A stretch of 64,000 nt of DNA, taken from contig NC_015856.1 in assembly GCF_000221045.1 (NCBI RefSeq), forward strand, positions 496,001-560,000, written 5' to 3'. Source of the DNA: Collimonas fungivorans Ter331 (GTDB taxonomy: Bacteria > Pseudomonadota > Gammaproteobacteria > Burkholderiales > Burkholderiaceae_D). This document shows positions 42,962 through 51,116 of this stretch, one piece after another (position 1 is the first letter of the stretch; the number at the start of each line of letters is the position of its first letter). The position numbers and the translations under genes were made by a program. Below the pieces are notes generated by a model. The model did no database searches, was not told the DNA's origin, and worked only from the letters and a program-made list of their open reading frames with translations.

Positions 42962-43695
42962 CGCTGGATCTGCGCCGCGCAGGCGCCGCAGCCAAGGCCG
43001 AACTTGATGCCGGCATCGAGGTCAAGATTGGGATTCGGAGAATAGATCGCACCGGTCAGGACATAACCGGGATTGCTGCTGGCGTGGCGGTCGCCGCTGC
43101 TGTCGCTGGCGCGCTCGGTATTGCTGACGATGCCGCCGTCGAACACCAGGCTCCACTTCGGATCCAGCGCATACAGCGCAGAGGCGGAAGCGCGCCACAC
43201 CATGGTGCGGTTGGCCTGCTGATCGCTCAAGAGACGATAGCGATTGTAAAAGGCTTCCAGGTTGCCGCTGAAAGCCCAGGAATCGATCTGGTAGCTGGCG
43301 ATCAGCGTCAAGGACATGCTGCTGCGGCCATGGCCCAGCCCCCGCTCCGGATCGCCGCTGGGCAGCGTCAGCTCCGGTTTGAGGCCAAGGCTGAAATCCC
43401 CGTTTTCCAGGAAGCGCCATTTAACGCCCAGCGCAACGTCGTTGATACCCGACGGACTGGACAAGGTCGCCGGCGGATTGGCATACAGGTCGAGATTTTT
43501 CAGCAAGCCGTAGGTGTAGGTGAAATTCACTACGTGGCTATGGATGGCATCCTGGCGCAGCCAGTCGGTGTTCAGTTCGATCTGGTGGTTGCCGCTGTCC
43601 TGGGTGCTGGTATCGTCGGTCACCAGCGGATGGGCGGCGTGTGCGGCCTGGATCAGGAAACAGGAAGATATGGCGCTGAGCAAGAACTGTCGCAT
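42928..43695 (-). CDS. Outer-membrane beta-barrel protein (MetA-pathway/transporter-like family)
   Basis: 255-residue secreted protein; signal peptide about 1-20 (ending AHA). HPLVTDDTSTQDSGNHQIEL near the mature N-terminus and alternating beta-strand pattern with ELTLPSGDPERG and a terminal aromatic (VGVTWRF) resemble the phenol-degradation MetA-pathway/outer-membrane transporter family. Probably a porin-like barrel; the substrate is unknown. It lies 22 bases after lysA on the same strand and is probably cotranscribed with lptM and lysA. Confidence 0.7.
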   Translation of the reverse strand: MRQFLLSAISSCFLIQAAHAAHPLVTDDTSTQDSGNHQIELNTDWLRQDAIHSHVVNFTYTYGLLKNLDLYANPPATLSSPSGINDVALGVKWRFLENGDFSLGLKPELTLPSGDPERGLGHGRSSMSLTLIASYQIDSWAFSGNLEAFYNRYRLLSDQQANRTMVWRASASALYALDPKWSLVFDGGIVSNTERASDSSGDRHASSNPGYVLTGAIYSPNPNLDLDAGIKFGLGCGACAAQIQRQVGVGVTWRF

Positions 43696-43717
43696 GGTCT
43701 TCCTGTCTCCCTTCGGC

Positions 43718-45004
43718 TTAGGGCGATATGAGCGATTCCAGGGTAAACAGGTCGGCTGGATTCTCGCGCTGCCGGATCAGGTGCACCTGCGTGCCGTCCA
43801 CCATCACTTCAGCCGCGCGGCCGCGTGTGTTGTAGTTGGAAGACATGGTCATGCCGTAAGCACCGGCCGACATCAGCGCCAGCAGGTCGCCGGCTTCGAT
43901 CGCCAGCGAACGGCAGCGCGCCAGCCAGTCGCCCGATTCGCACACCGGCCCGACCACGTCGTACACCTGGGGCGCCGTGCTGCGCTGGCTGACAGTCTGC
44001 ACGCCATGCCAGGCTTCGTACAATGCCGGCCGCATCAAGTCGTTCATGGCAGCATCCACTACCGCAAAATTCTTGGCTTCCGAATGTTTCAGGTACTGCA
44101 CTTCAGTCAGCAGGATGCCGGCATTGCCGACGATCGAGCGGCCCGGTTCAAACATCACCTTGATCGGCGCGCCCTGGTATTTTTCCTCGCGCCAGGCGTT
44201 GATGCGGGCAAACAGGCGGCCCAGGTAGTCGCCGATCACCACCGGCTGTTCATCGTCATAGGTAATGCCGATGCCGCCGCCGATATCCAGGTGGTGCAAA
44301 TGGATGCCCTCACTGGCGAGCTGGTCGACCAGCTCGATCAGCTTGTCCAGCGCTTCCAGCATGGGTGCGTCATCCAGCAGCTGCGAACCGATGTGGCAAT
44401 CGATGCCGGCGACGTCGATGTACGGCAGCGCCGCGGCGGTGCGGTAGCAGGACAGCGCTTCGTCGTAGGCCACGCCGAATTTGTTTTCCTTGAGGCCGGT
44501 CGAGATGTAGGGATGGGTCTTGGCGTCGACATCGGGATTGACGCGCAGCGAGATGGCCGCGCGTTTACCCATGGCGCCGGCGACTTCGTTCAGGCGGTGC
44601 AGCTCCGGCACCGACTCCACGTTGAAACAGAGAATGTCATGCGACAAAGCCAGGCGCATTTCCTCGCGCGATTTGCCGACGCCGGAAAAAATTACCTTGG
44701 ACGGATCGCCGCCGGCGGCGATTACGCGCAATAATTCGCCTCCCGAGACGATATCGAAACCGGAGCCGAGCTGGTTCAGCAACTGCAGCACCGCCAGGTT
44801 GGAGTTGGATTTGACCGAATAGCAGATCAGCGCGCCATCCGCTTGGCGGCTGTGTTGCTTGCAGGCGTTCGCGTAGGCCAAGAAATTGGCGGTCAGCGCA
44901 GCTTTGGAGTAAACGTAGGTAGGGCTGCCAAATTGCTGCGAAATAGCGGTCAGCGCGACGTTTTCAGCGTGCAGGACGCCATTCTTGTATGAAAAATACG
45001 ACAT
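43718..45004 (-). CDS. lysA: Diaminopimelate decarboxylase
   Basis: 428-residue PLP enzyme (alanine racemase fold type III) making L-lysine from meso-diaminopimelate. The PLP lysine is K65 in CYSVKSNSNL; the glycine loop HLDIGGGIGITY binds cofactor phosphate; GPVCESGD carries the cysteine that reaches in from the other subunit. Upstream lptM is 9 bases away, matching the usual lptM-lysA pairing in proteobacteria. Confidence 0.96.
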   Translation of the reverse strand: MSYFSYKNGVLHAENVALTAISQQFGSPTYVYSKAALTANFLAYANACKQHSRQADGALICYSVKSNSNLAVLQLLNQLGSGFDIVSGGELLRVIAAGGDPSKVIFSGVGKSREEMRLALSHDILCFNVESVPELHRLNEVAGAMGKRAAISLRVNPDVDAKTHPYISTGLKENKFGVAYDEALSCYRTAAALPYIDVAGIDCHIGSQLLDDAPMLEALDKLIELVDQLASEGIHLHHLDIGGGIGITYDDEQPVVIGDYLGRLFARINAWREEKYQGAPIKVMFEPGRSIVGNAGILLTEVQYLKHSEAKNFAVVDAAMNDLMRPALYEAWHGVQTVSQRSTAPQVYDVVGPVCESGDWLARCRSLAIEAGDLLALMSAGAYGMTMSSNYNTRGRAAEVMVDGTQVHLIRQRENPADLFTLESLISP

Positions 45005-45013
45005 AGGGGCGGC

Positions 45014-45256
45014 TTATCTGGTAACGGGTATTGTTGGTATGTCTACGGCTTCCGGCTGCGCCGGGGTAATGGTGTCGTCAGATGTCGCCGGAGCAACATT
45101 TGGCTTGGCTGGCGCCGGCGTGGTCCTGACGATAGGCGGCGGCAGCTTGGCCGGCATGAACAGCGGGCCTTTCTGGCCGCAGGCGGCCAGGCCGAGCGTA
45201 GCGGCGACCGCGGCAACGATCATAGGAATACGCGGCAAATCAAAAATGGGCTTCAC
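45014..45256 (-). CDS. lptM: Small lipoprotein LptM (YifL-like)
   Basis: 80-residue lipoprotein: hydrophobic signal, then lipobox LAAC followed by GQKGPLF, the family signature, and a Pro-rich tail. In E. coli LptM stabilises the LptD-LptE lipopolysaccharide translocon. Gene order next to lysA supports the call. Divergent from cyaY across a 41-base gap. Confidence 0.88.
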   Translation of the reverse strand: MKPIFDLPRIPMIVAAVAATLGLAACGQKGPLFMPAKLPPPIVRTTPAPAKPNVAPATSDDTITPAQPEAVDIPTIPVTR

Positions 45257-45297
45257 GGATTAGAATCACAGTTTAACGAAATGGATTGGAGTGTAGC

Positions 45298-45624
45298 ATG
45301 ACAGAATCAGAATTCCTGGCTGCGGCAGAGGCTGCCCTGGGCAAGATCGAGACGGCGCTGGAGCAGGCTGCCGACCATACCGACCTGGATGTGGAATGCA
45401 GCCGCAGCGGCAATGTGCTGGAGATCGAATTTGTCGACAACGGCAGCAAGATCATCGTCAACAGCCAGGCGCCGATGCAGGAATTGTGGATTGCCGCCAA
45501 ATCCGGCGGTTTCCACTATCGGCAAAAGGACGGCAGCTGGCTCAATACCCGCGACGGTTCAGAGTTTTTTACCGCATTGTCGGGCATGATCAGCGCTCAG
45601 GGCGGCGTGCCGATAGTGCTGTAA
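45298..45624 (+). CDS. cyaY: Frataxin-like iron-donor protein CyaY
   Basis: 108-residue frataxin homologue that modulates iron delivery and cysteine desulfurase activity in Fe-S cluster assembly. The acidic first helix (ESEFLAAAEAALGKIETALE) and sheet segments EIEFVDNGSKIIVNSQ, QELWIAAKSGGFHY and DGSEFF match. GGAG lies 6 bases before the ATG at 45298; a TTG four codons earlier is rejected. Confidence 0.94.
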   Translation: MTESEFLAAAEAALGKIETALEQAADHTDLDVECSRSGNVLEIEFVDNGSKIIVNSQAPMQELWIAAKSGGFHYRQKDGSWLNTRDGSEFFTALSGMISAQGGVPIVL

Positions 45625-45904
45625 ATTTTTCTTGGCGGCGCAGCTGGACAAGCGATTTCTCCGGCCGCATTTGTCGTAAGATACGAACAATACAATGTTG
45701 TTTTGATACGCTCGCCGGCCGGCAGGGTTTCGGGCCTGGGGAAAAACGGTAGCAAGGAGTTGTTCAACGCTGTTCAACTATCGATAGCCACCAATGAACA
45801 CGACAATCAGCACGATGATAAGCAGGGATTCGGAAGAACCGGGTGATTGGAGTTCGGCCTGCGGCGCGGCAGGTTATCGATCTCGTCCGTTGGCGAGGAA
45901 GGGG
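45625..45904 (+). other. cyaY to MORN-gene intergenic region
   Basis: A 280-base gap. It contains a tandem repeat TGTTCAAC-GC-TGTTCAAC (about 45760-45778, 10-base period) that could be an operator for the accessory genes downstream. An in-frame ATG at 45794 would extend the next gene by 37 residues but has no ribosome binding site. No promoter stands out. Confidence 0.4.
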
Positions 45905-46927
45905 ATGCAAGCCATGCTGCTGGCTTGCGCATTGCTGGCTGCATCGGTGGTTGCGCCAGCCGCGGCAGGAGCCGCCAACGCTCCCGCCGCGGCCGGTGCG
46001 ACCACCCTGCAGGCGAACAGCGGTGCGGCCGAAACGCCCCGGCACTGGGCCGCGGATACCAGCAACGGCTGTAAAGTCTGGAGCCCCGGGGCGCTCAACC
46101 GCGACGTCACGGTGCGCTGGAGCGGGCGTTGCGAGAACGATCTGGCGCAAGGTCCCGGCACCGTGCGCTGGCTCAACAGCAACAAGCAAGTATCGGAGCT
46201 GACCGGCAACATGGAGCAGGGAAAAATGCGCGGCCACACCACGGGCGTGGAAGAACCCGGCAATCGTTTTGACGGCATGTTCATCGACTCGCTGCCGGAA
46301 GGCGAAGGCAGGGTGACTTTCGCCGACGGTTCGGTGTATAGCGGACAATGGCATCGCGGCCACCAGCTGGGCTACGGGATCATGACATTTCCGCCGGCGC
46401 ACCCGCAATACCAGGAGATGCTGAGCGATGGCAAGGGCAGGCGGGCCGAGAACGGCATCTATGTGCTGCGTGGCTGGTGGGAGGGAAAAGATTTCGTCCT
46501 GCCATGCGACAGCGAGGATGAGTGTGAAAAGGCCGTGGTAGCCATGATGAAGCGCGAACAGGCTGCGGCGGCTGCCAAGGCCGGCTTGGCCGCTCCGGCG
46601 CCGGCGGCTGTCCCGGCTGTAGAACCTGCCGTACCTGCAACGCCGGCGCCGGCAGTTCCTACGGTGGAGCCTGCGGCAACACCATCGACCCTGCCTGCCA
46701 TGGAGCCAGCCGCACCGCCGGCAACGCCCGCCACGGAACCTGCGCCAGCAACACCGCCACCCGGCGCGCCTGATATCCAGCCGTTGCCGGCGGCAACCGC
46801 GCCGATACCGGAACCCGCCATGGAGCCGGCGCCGGTCGAGGTACCTGTCCCTGTGCCGGAAACAACAACCCCCGCTACCTCGGATGCCGGATCCGGCGTC
46901 CCGCTCACCATAAACGGATTCAGCTGA
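45905..46927 (+). CDS. Secreted MORN-repeat protein with Pro/Ala-rich tail
   Basis: 340 residues. Signal peptide about 1-25 (MQAMLLACALLAASVVAPAA). MORN-like units follow: GPGTVRWLNS, FDGMFIDSLPEGEGRVTF and YSGQWHRGHQLGYGIMTF, between about residues 70 and 165. From about 215 the protein is a Pro/Ala/Glu-rich low-complexity tail ending in LTINGFS. MORN repeats often bind membranes or scaffold proteins; the function here is unknown. AGGA 5 bases upstream supports 45905 over an ATG at 45794. It ends 2 bases before the next gene, so they are coupled. Confidence 0.75.
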   Translation: MQAMLLACALLAASVVAPAAAGAANAPAAAGATTLQANSGAAETPRHWAADTSNGCKVWSPGALNRDVTVRWSGRCENDLAQGPGTVRWLNSNKQVSELTGNMEQGKMRGHTTGVEEPGNRFDGMFIDSLPEGEGRVTFADGSVYSGQWHRGHQLGYGIMTFPPAHPQYQEMLSDGKGRRAENGIYVLRGWWEGKDFVLPCDSEDECEKAVVAMMKREQAAAAAKAGLAAPAPAAVPAVEPAVPATPAPAVPTVEPAATPSTLPAMEPAAPPATPATEPAPATPPPGAPDIQPLPAATAPIPEPAMEPAPVEVPVPVPETTTPATSDAGSGVPLTINGFS

Positions 46928-46929
46928 TA

Positions 46930-47571
46930 ATGCATGCACCGCCTATTTCTGACACAAGCAAATCCACAGGTTTACCAAGCGCACGCCGGCAGCCATGGCT
47001 GACGCTGATCTGCACCGTTCTTTTAACATCGTCGATGCCAGCCGCACACGGACAAATGAAGTCCGACCTGCCCGGCGCCAAGGCGGCTGCCGCGGGACCG
47101 AAAAACCTGCTGGCGGAAGCGGCGCGCAGCGTCGGCGTCAAGCAGTGCCAGCCAGCCATCACGCGCCTGTCGGCGCTGGCCATCAATGGCACCAGCGCCC
47201 ACGATGTGCTGGTGGACTGGGACCGCGCCCATCCGGACCGCGGACCATTCTTTTCCTTGACCGGGATCGAATACGCCGGCGCATCGGCAGCGGTATCCAT
47301 CACTGCGGTGCCGCAGGAGGGCGGCGCCTGTTCGGTGTCGGCCGAGCGCATTTCGATCGCGCCGTATTCATGCAAGAGCATTGCCGATACCGAATTGAAA
47401 GGCTATAGCGCCACGCCTTTGCTGCCGACTTTCACGGTGTATGTGTCGCCGGCCGAGCCGGGCGGTTCGGTCTCCCTGGTGGATTCGCCGCCGGGCTGCC
47501 TGATCATCCGGCGTTATGTGCAGTACGGCTGGACCGAGCAGACCAAAATGGCGGCGCCGGCGCGCAAATGA
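46930..47571 (+). CDS. Hypothetical exported protein
   Basis: 213 residues, no family recognised. A basic N-terminus and hydrophobic stretch (WLTLICTVLLTSSMPAAHG) look like a signal peptide cleaved near residue 41. Four cysteines in the mature part (KQC, GAC, YSC, PGC) suggest disulfides in the periplasm or outside. It lies 2 bases after the MORN gene and 45 bases before the first DUF2827 gene, so it probably belongs to the same transcription unit. Confidence 0.6.
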   Translation: MHAPPISDTSKSTGLPSARRQPWLTLICTVLLTSSMPAAHGQMKSDLPGAKAAAAGPKNLLAEAARSVGVKQCQPAITRLSALAINGTSAHDVLVDWDRAHPDRGPFFSLTGIEYAGASAAVSITAVPQEGGACSVSAERISIAPYSCKSIADTELKGYSATPLLPTFTVYVSPAEPGGSVSLVDSPPGCLIIRRYVQYGWTEQTKMAAPARK

Positions 47572-47616
47572 CAGACACGAGACAGACACGATACATCCTT
47601 ACTTTGAATCCAAGAC

Positions 47617-48750
47617 ATGAGCACAGGCACTTTGCGTATCGGCATCACCATCGGTTTGCACCAGGAAAACGAATCGCTGTGGAACAACGGCATCAAGCAA
47701 AATGCCGTCTACCTGGCTGAAACGCTGAAACAATGCCCGAGCATAGCTTCGGTGCACCTGGTCAATACTACCGTGGTCGCCATCACCGCGGCGCTGCCAT
47801 GGGACCAGGCGCGCTGGCCGACCGTGACTTTCGAGCAGGCCAAGGACAACCTGGATGTGCTGATCGAACTGGGCGGCCAGATCAGTGCGGACCAGACTGC
47901 TTACCTGAAGACGCAAGGATGCCGCCTGATATCCTATTGTTGCGGATTCGAGTACGTGCACGTGATGCAATCGGTATTGTTCAACCGGCCGATGTGGGGC
48001 TACGACCTGTTCGTCAACCAGCGCTATGATGCGATCTGGATGGTGCCCCAGGTTGCGACCAACAGCCAGTCCTACTTCGAGACCCTGCGCCGGCGGCCGG
48101 CGCAAGTGGTGCCGTTTGTATGGGATCCGATCTTCGTCAACCAGCGCAGCCAAGGTTTTGAACATCACGGCGAATATCGCCCGCGCTCCGGTCCCAAGCG
48201 GCTCACCGTGATGGAGCCGAATAACGATATCGTGAAATTCTGCATGTATCCTGCGTTCATTGCCGAAGAAGCCTATCGGCAGCAGCCGCAAGACGTCGAA
48301 ATCCTGCATGTCACCAATGCCGAGCGCCTAGCGCGCGAGAGCAAGGAATTCATTGCCGTGATGAACCAGCTGGATATCGTGCGCGAACACAAGGCGGTGT
48401 TCCTGGGGCGCTTCGACACGCCGCAGTTCCTGAGCCAGATGACCGATGTAGTGATTTCCCACCAGATCGAGAATGCGCTGAATTATTTTTATTTCGACGT
48501 CTGCTGGCAAGGTTATCCGCTGGTGCATAACGCTTACATGTGCAGCGACCTCGGTTACTACTACGAGGGCAACAATGTGAAAGAAGGCAGCCGCAAGCTG
48601 CTTGAAGTACTGAATTCGCACGACGCCGGCTGGCAGGATTATCTGGCGCGCCAGCGGCAGGTGTTGAGTCATTATCTGCCTGGTTGTCCGCAAGTCACAG
48701 CGGAATATGAGCGCTTATTGGCCACATTATTGCAACAGCCGATTGCATGA
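47617..48750 (+). CDS. DUF2827 family protein, copy 1 (glycosyltransferase-like)
   Basis: 377 residues with no signal peptide, so cytoplasmic. N-terminal LRIGITIG and LWNNGIKQNAVYLAETLKQ, then PFVWDPIF, MEPNNDIVKF and the C-terminal block SHQIENALNYFYFDVCWQGY (281-300) followed by PLVHNA match two paralogues just downstream. The two-domain pattern and an acidic pair spaced E-x8-D (E285, D294) before the GYPLVHN turn recall GT-B glycosyltransferases. This copy is the most divergent of the three. The family has no assigned function that I know of; glycosyl transfer is inference. Confidence 0.75.
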   Translation: MSTGTLRIGITIGLHQENESLWNNGIKQNAVYLAETLKQCPSIASVHLVNTTVVAITAALPWDQARWPTVTFEQAKDNLDVLIELGGQISADQTAYLKTQGCRLISYCCGFEYVHVMQSVLFNRPMWGYDLFVNQRYDAIWMVPQVATNSQSYFETLRRRPAQVVPFVWDPIFVNQRSQGFEHHGEYRPRSGPKRLTVMEPNNDIVKFCMYPAFIAEEAYRQQPQDVEILHVTNAERLARESKEFIAVMNQLDIVREHKAVFLGRFDTPQFLSQMTDVVISHQIENALNYFYFDVCWQGYPLVHNAYMCSDLGYYYEGNNVKEGSRKLLEVLNSHDAGWQDYLARQRQVLSHYLPGCPQVTAEYERLLATLLQQPIA

Positions 48751-48778
48751 ACTAATGATTTTTAATCTCTCCTAATTC

Positions 48779-49924
48779 ATGAAAAAAATCAATGTAGGCA
48801 TCTCTATTTTTCCGGTTCAAGGCGCGCAGCTTTGGTCCAACGGTCTCAATCAGAATCTGGCCTTTCTGGTGTTGCTGCTGCAGCAAAGCCCGCAAGTCGG
48901 CCGCGTGTTTTTGTTGAACGGCGGGGCGCTTGACCATATGCCTGACGCGATGGGCCTGAACGGGTTAGATGTGCCTTTGGTAAAACCCCAGGATGTCACC
49001 TTCGAACTTGATGTTGTGATCGAAATGGGCGCGCAGTTGCCTCTGGAGTGGTTGCGTCATGTACGCGCGCTGGGTGTCAAGATCATCACTTTTTTTGTCG
49101 GTCATACCTTTGCTGACAATGCCGAAGCACCGATGTTCGATCGCCCCAGCGGCCAAATTTTCAATGGGACACCGTGGCATGAGATATGGACGCTGCCGCA
49201 ATTCATGAAAAGCAGCGGACCATTGTTGCGCACCGTATCGCGGGTGCCGGTGTTTGCCATACCGCACATCTGGTCGCCATTGTTTATCCAAGAACATGTT
49301 GAGGTAGTTGAAAGAGGCGGCCATCAATTCGGTTATCAGGCCAGGACTGGCATCGACCGGCCTGGTTGGCGCACGGCGATTTTCGAACCGAACATATCTG
49401 TCGGCAAAAACTGCTTTATCCCGATGCTGGTATGCGAGCAGGCTTATCGCCTGGATCAGCGGTCGGTGAGCATGATGATGGTTATGAACACGGTGCATAT
49501 GAAAGAGCATCCAACCTTTAACCGTTTCGCTATCAATCTCGATCTGACCAAACACCATAAGGCCAGCTATGAGCCGCGCGTGGCGTTTGTCGAATGCATG
49601 GCGCAGCAGAAGATGGATGCCGTGGTCTCGCATCATTGGGAATGGGGCTTGAATTATCTGTATTACGACACGCTCTACGGGGGCTATCCGCTGATACATA
49701 ATTCGGAATATCTGAAAGCTGGTGGTGTAGGCATTTATTATCCGGATTTCGAAGCCAGCGCAGGCGGACACGCCTTGCTAGACGCCTGGAACCAGGAACC
49801 GGAATTCTGGGACGACTATAAAAAAGCGGGGACCGCTTACCTGAGCAAGCTCGATCCGGTACGCCCCGAAAATGTGGAAGCATTTGTGAAAAGACTTCAG
49901 CACACCGTGGAAGGTCAGGTATGA
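48779..49924 (+). CDS. DUF2827 family protein, copy 2 (glycosyltransferase-like)
   Basis: 381 residues, cytoplasmic, same architecture as its neighbours: LWSNGLNQNLAFLVLLLQQS, IPHIWSPLF, FEPNISVGKN, HMKEHPTF and SHHWEWGLNYLYYDTLYGGY (284-303) with the E288-x8-D297 pair. Closer to copy 3 than to copy 1. The coding sequence is visibly richer in A/T than the genes on both sides, and the start has no good Shine-Dalgarno, which may mean a different history. The 3' end overlaps copy 3 by 4 bases (ATGA). Confidence 0.75.
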   Translation: MKKINVGISIFPVQGAQLWSNGLNQNLAFLVLLLQQSPQVGRVFLLNGGALDHMPDAMGLNGLDVPLVKPQDVTFELDVVIEMGAQLPLEWLRHVRALGVKIITFFVGHTFADNAEAPMFDRPSGQIFNGTPWHEIWTLPQFMKSSGPLLRTVSRVPVFAIPHIWSPLFIQEHVEVVERGGHQFGYQARTGIDRPGWRTAIFEPNISVGKNCFIPMLVCEQAYRLDQRSVSMMMVMNTVHMKEHPTFNRFAINLDLTKHHKASYEPRVAFVECMAQQKMDAVVSHHWEWGLNYLYYDTLYGGYPLIHNSEYLKAGGVGIYYPDFEASAGGHALLDAWNQEPEFWDDYKKAGTAYLSKLDPVRPENVEAFVKRLQHTVEGQV

Positions 49925-51057
49925 GCCATCCTCTGCCCCAACGCAAGCTGCGCGTCGGCGTCACCCTGTATGTGCGTCCCGGACCGCAATCGATATGGGA
50001 AAACGGCATCTTCCAGAACTGCGCATTCCTGGTGCAGTTGTTCAACCAGTCGCCTGCAGTCGAACGCGCGGTGCTGGTGCTGGACGGCCAGACCGACCAG
50101 GTGAACGACGCCATGATGATGGGCGACCTGGGGATAGACATGATCGGCCTGGAGCAGGCCATGGAAACTCTGGACGTGGTGATTGAAATGAGCGCCCAGC
50201 TGAATGAAGACTGGGTCAGGAGATTCCGCGAGCGCGGCGGGCGTTATGCCTGGATGCGGGTGGGCAACGACTATGTGATCGATGTTGAACGGGCGATATT
50301 CGACAAACCACATGGCGGGCTATGCAGCGACAAGCCTTACGATGCGGTGTGGACCTTGCCGGAGTACCTGCGCAGCTGCAAGGATTATTTCGGGCTGACG
50401 GCGCGGGCGCCGGTGCACATCGTGCCGCACCTGTGGACGCCGCTGTTCTTTGCCAAGGGCATCGCCACCTTGCCCAGCCATCTCAGCTACGGCTACCAGC
50501 CGGGCAAGCCGCGCTGGCGGGTGTGCAGCTTCGAACCCAACGTCTGCATGGTGAAAACCTCGCTGTTGCCGATGCTGGCATGCGAAGAGGCTTATCGGGC
50601 GCAGCCGGAGTTCCTGGAGCACCTCAGCGTCTGCAATACCTTGCACCTGAAAGAGCACCTGAAGTTTTCGCAGTTTGCGCGCTCGCTGGATGTGGTGAAC
50701 CATGGCCTGGCGTCTTTTGAAGGACGCTTCGCGGTGTATGAGTTCATGGCCAATTACGGCGACTGCATCATTTCGCATCACTGGGAAAACGGCCAGAATT
50801 ACCTGTACTACGAAGCTTTGTACGGCGCTTATCCGCTGATCCACAACTCGGAATTCATCAAGGACTACGGCTACTACTATCCGGAGTTCGATTCTTTCGC
50901 CGGCGGCCAGGCGGTATTGCAGGCGTTTGCCACGCATGATGCGCAACTGGAGGATTACCGGCGCCATGCCCAGACCTTGCTGCGCACGCTGGATGTGAGC
51001 CTGCCGGAGAATATCGAGATTTATACCCGGCGCCTGCTGGATCTGTATTCGAATTAA
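49921..51057 (+). CDS. DUF2827 family protein, copy 3 (glycosyltransferase-like)
   Basis: 378 residues. SIWENGIFQNCAFLVQLFNQS, VPHLWTPLF, FEPNVCMVKT, HLKEHLKF and SHHWENGQNYLYYEALYGAY (285-304) with E289-x8-E298 repeat the family pattern. GC-rich with normal codon use for the window. Last gene of the run; a bidirectional terminator follows and mrcA converges on it. Substrate and role are unknown; a surface glycan such as LPS or exopolysaccharide decoration is the best guess. Confidence 0.75.
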   Translation: MSHPLPQRKLRVGVTLYVRPGPQSIWENGIFQNCAFLVQLFNQSPAVERAVLVLDGQTDQVNDAMMMGDLGIDMIGLEQAMETLDVVIEMSAQLNEDWVRRFRERGGRYAWMRVGNDYVIDVERAIFDKPHGGLCSDKPYDAVWTLPEYLRSCKDYFGLTARAPVHIVPHLWTPLFFAKGIATLPSHLSYGYQPGKPRWRVCSFEPNVCMVKTSLLPMLACEEAYRAQPEFLEHLSVCNTLHLKEHLKFSQFARSLDVVNHGLASFEGRFAVYEFMANYGDCIISHHWENGQNYLYYEALYGAYPLIHNSEFIKDYGYYYPEFDSFAGGQAVLQAFATHDAQLEDYRRHAQTLLRTLDVSLPENIEIYTRRLLDLYSN

Positions 51058-51058
51058 A

Positions 51059-51093
51059 AAAGGCTTCCCTGATCGGTTCAGGGAAGCCTTTTT
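51059..51093. terminator. Bidirectional terminator between DUF2827 copy 3 and mrcA
   Basis: A 14-bp stem (51059-51072 with 51078-51091) around TCGGT, with A-run before and T-run after, serves both converging genes. Confidence 0.92.
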
Positions 51094-51116
51094 GCTGGAC
51101 TGGCAACCTGCCAGGA

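Noticed and set aside
45758-45780. TGTTCAAC tandem repeat as a LexA or known-regulator site
   Set aside because: It is a direct repeat of 10-base period and not the CTGT-N8-ACAG palindrome; no known operator matched, so it is only mentioned as a possible site.
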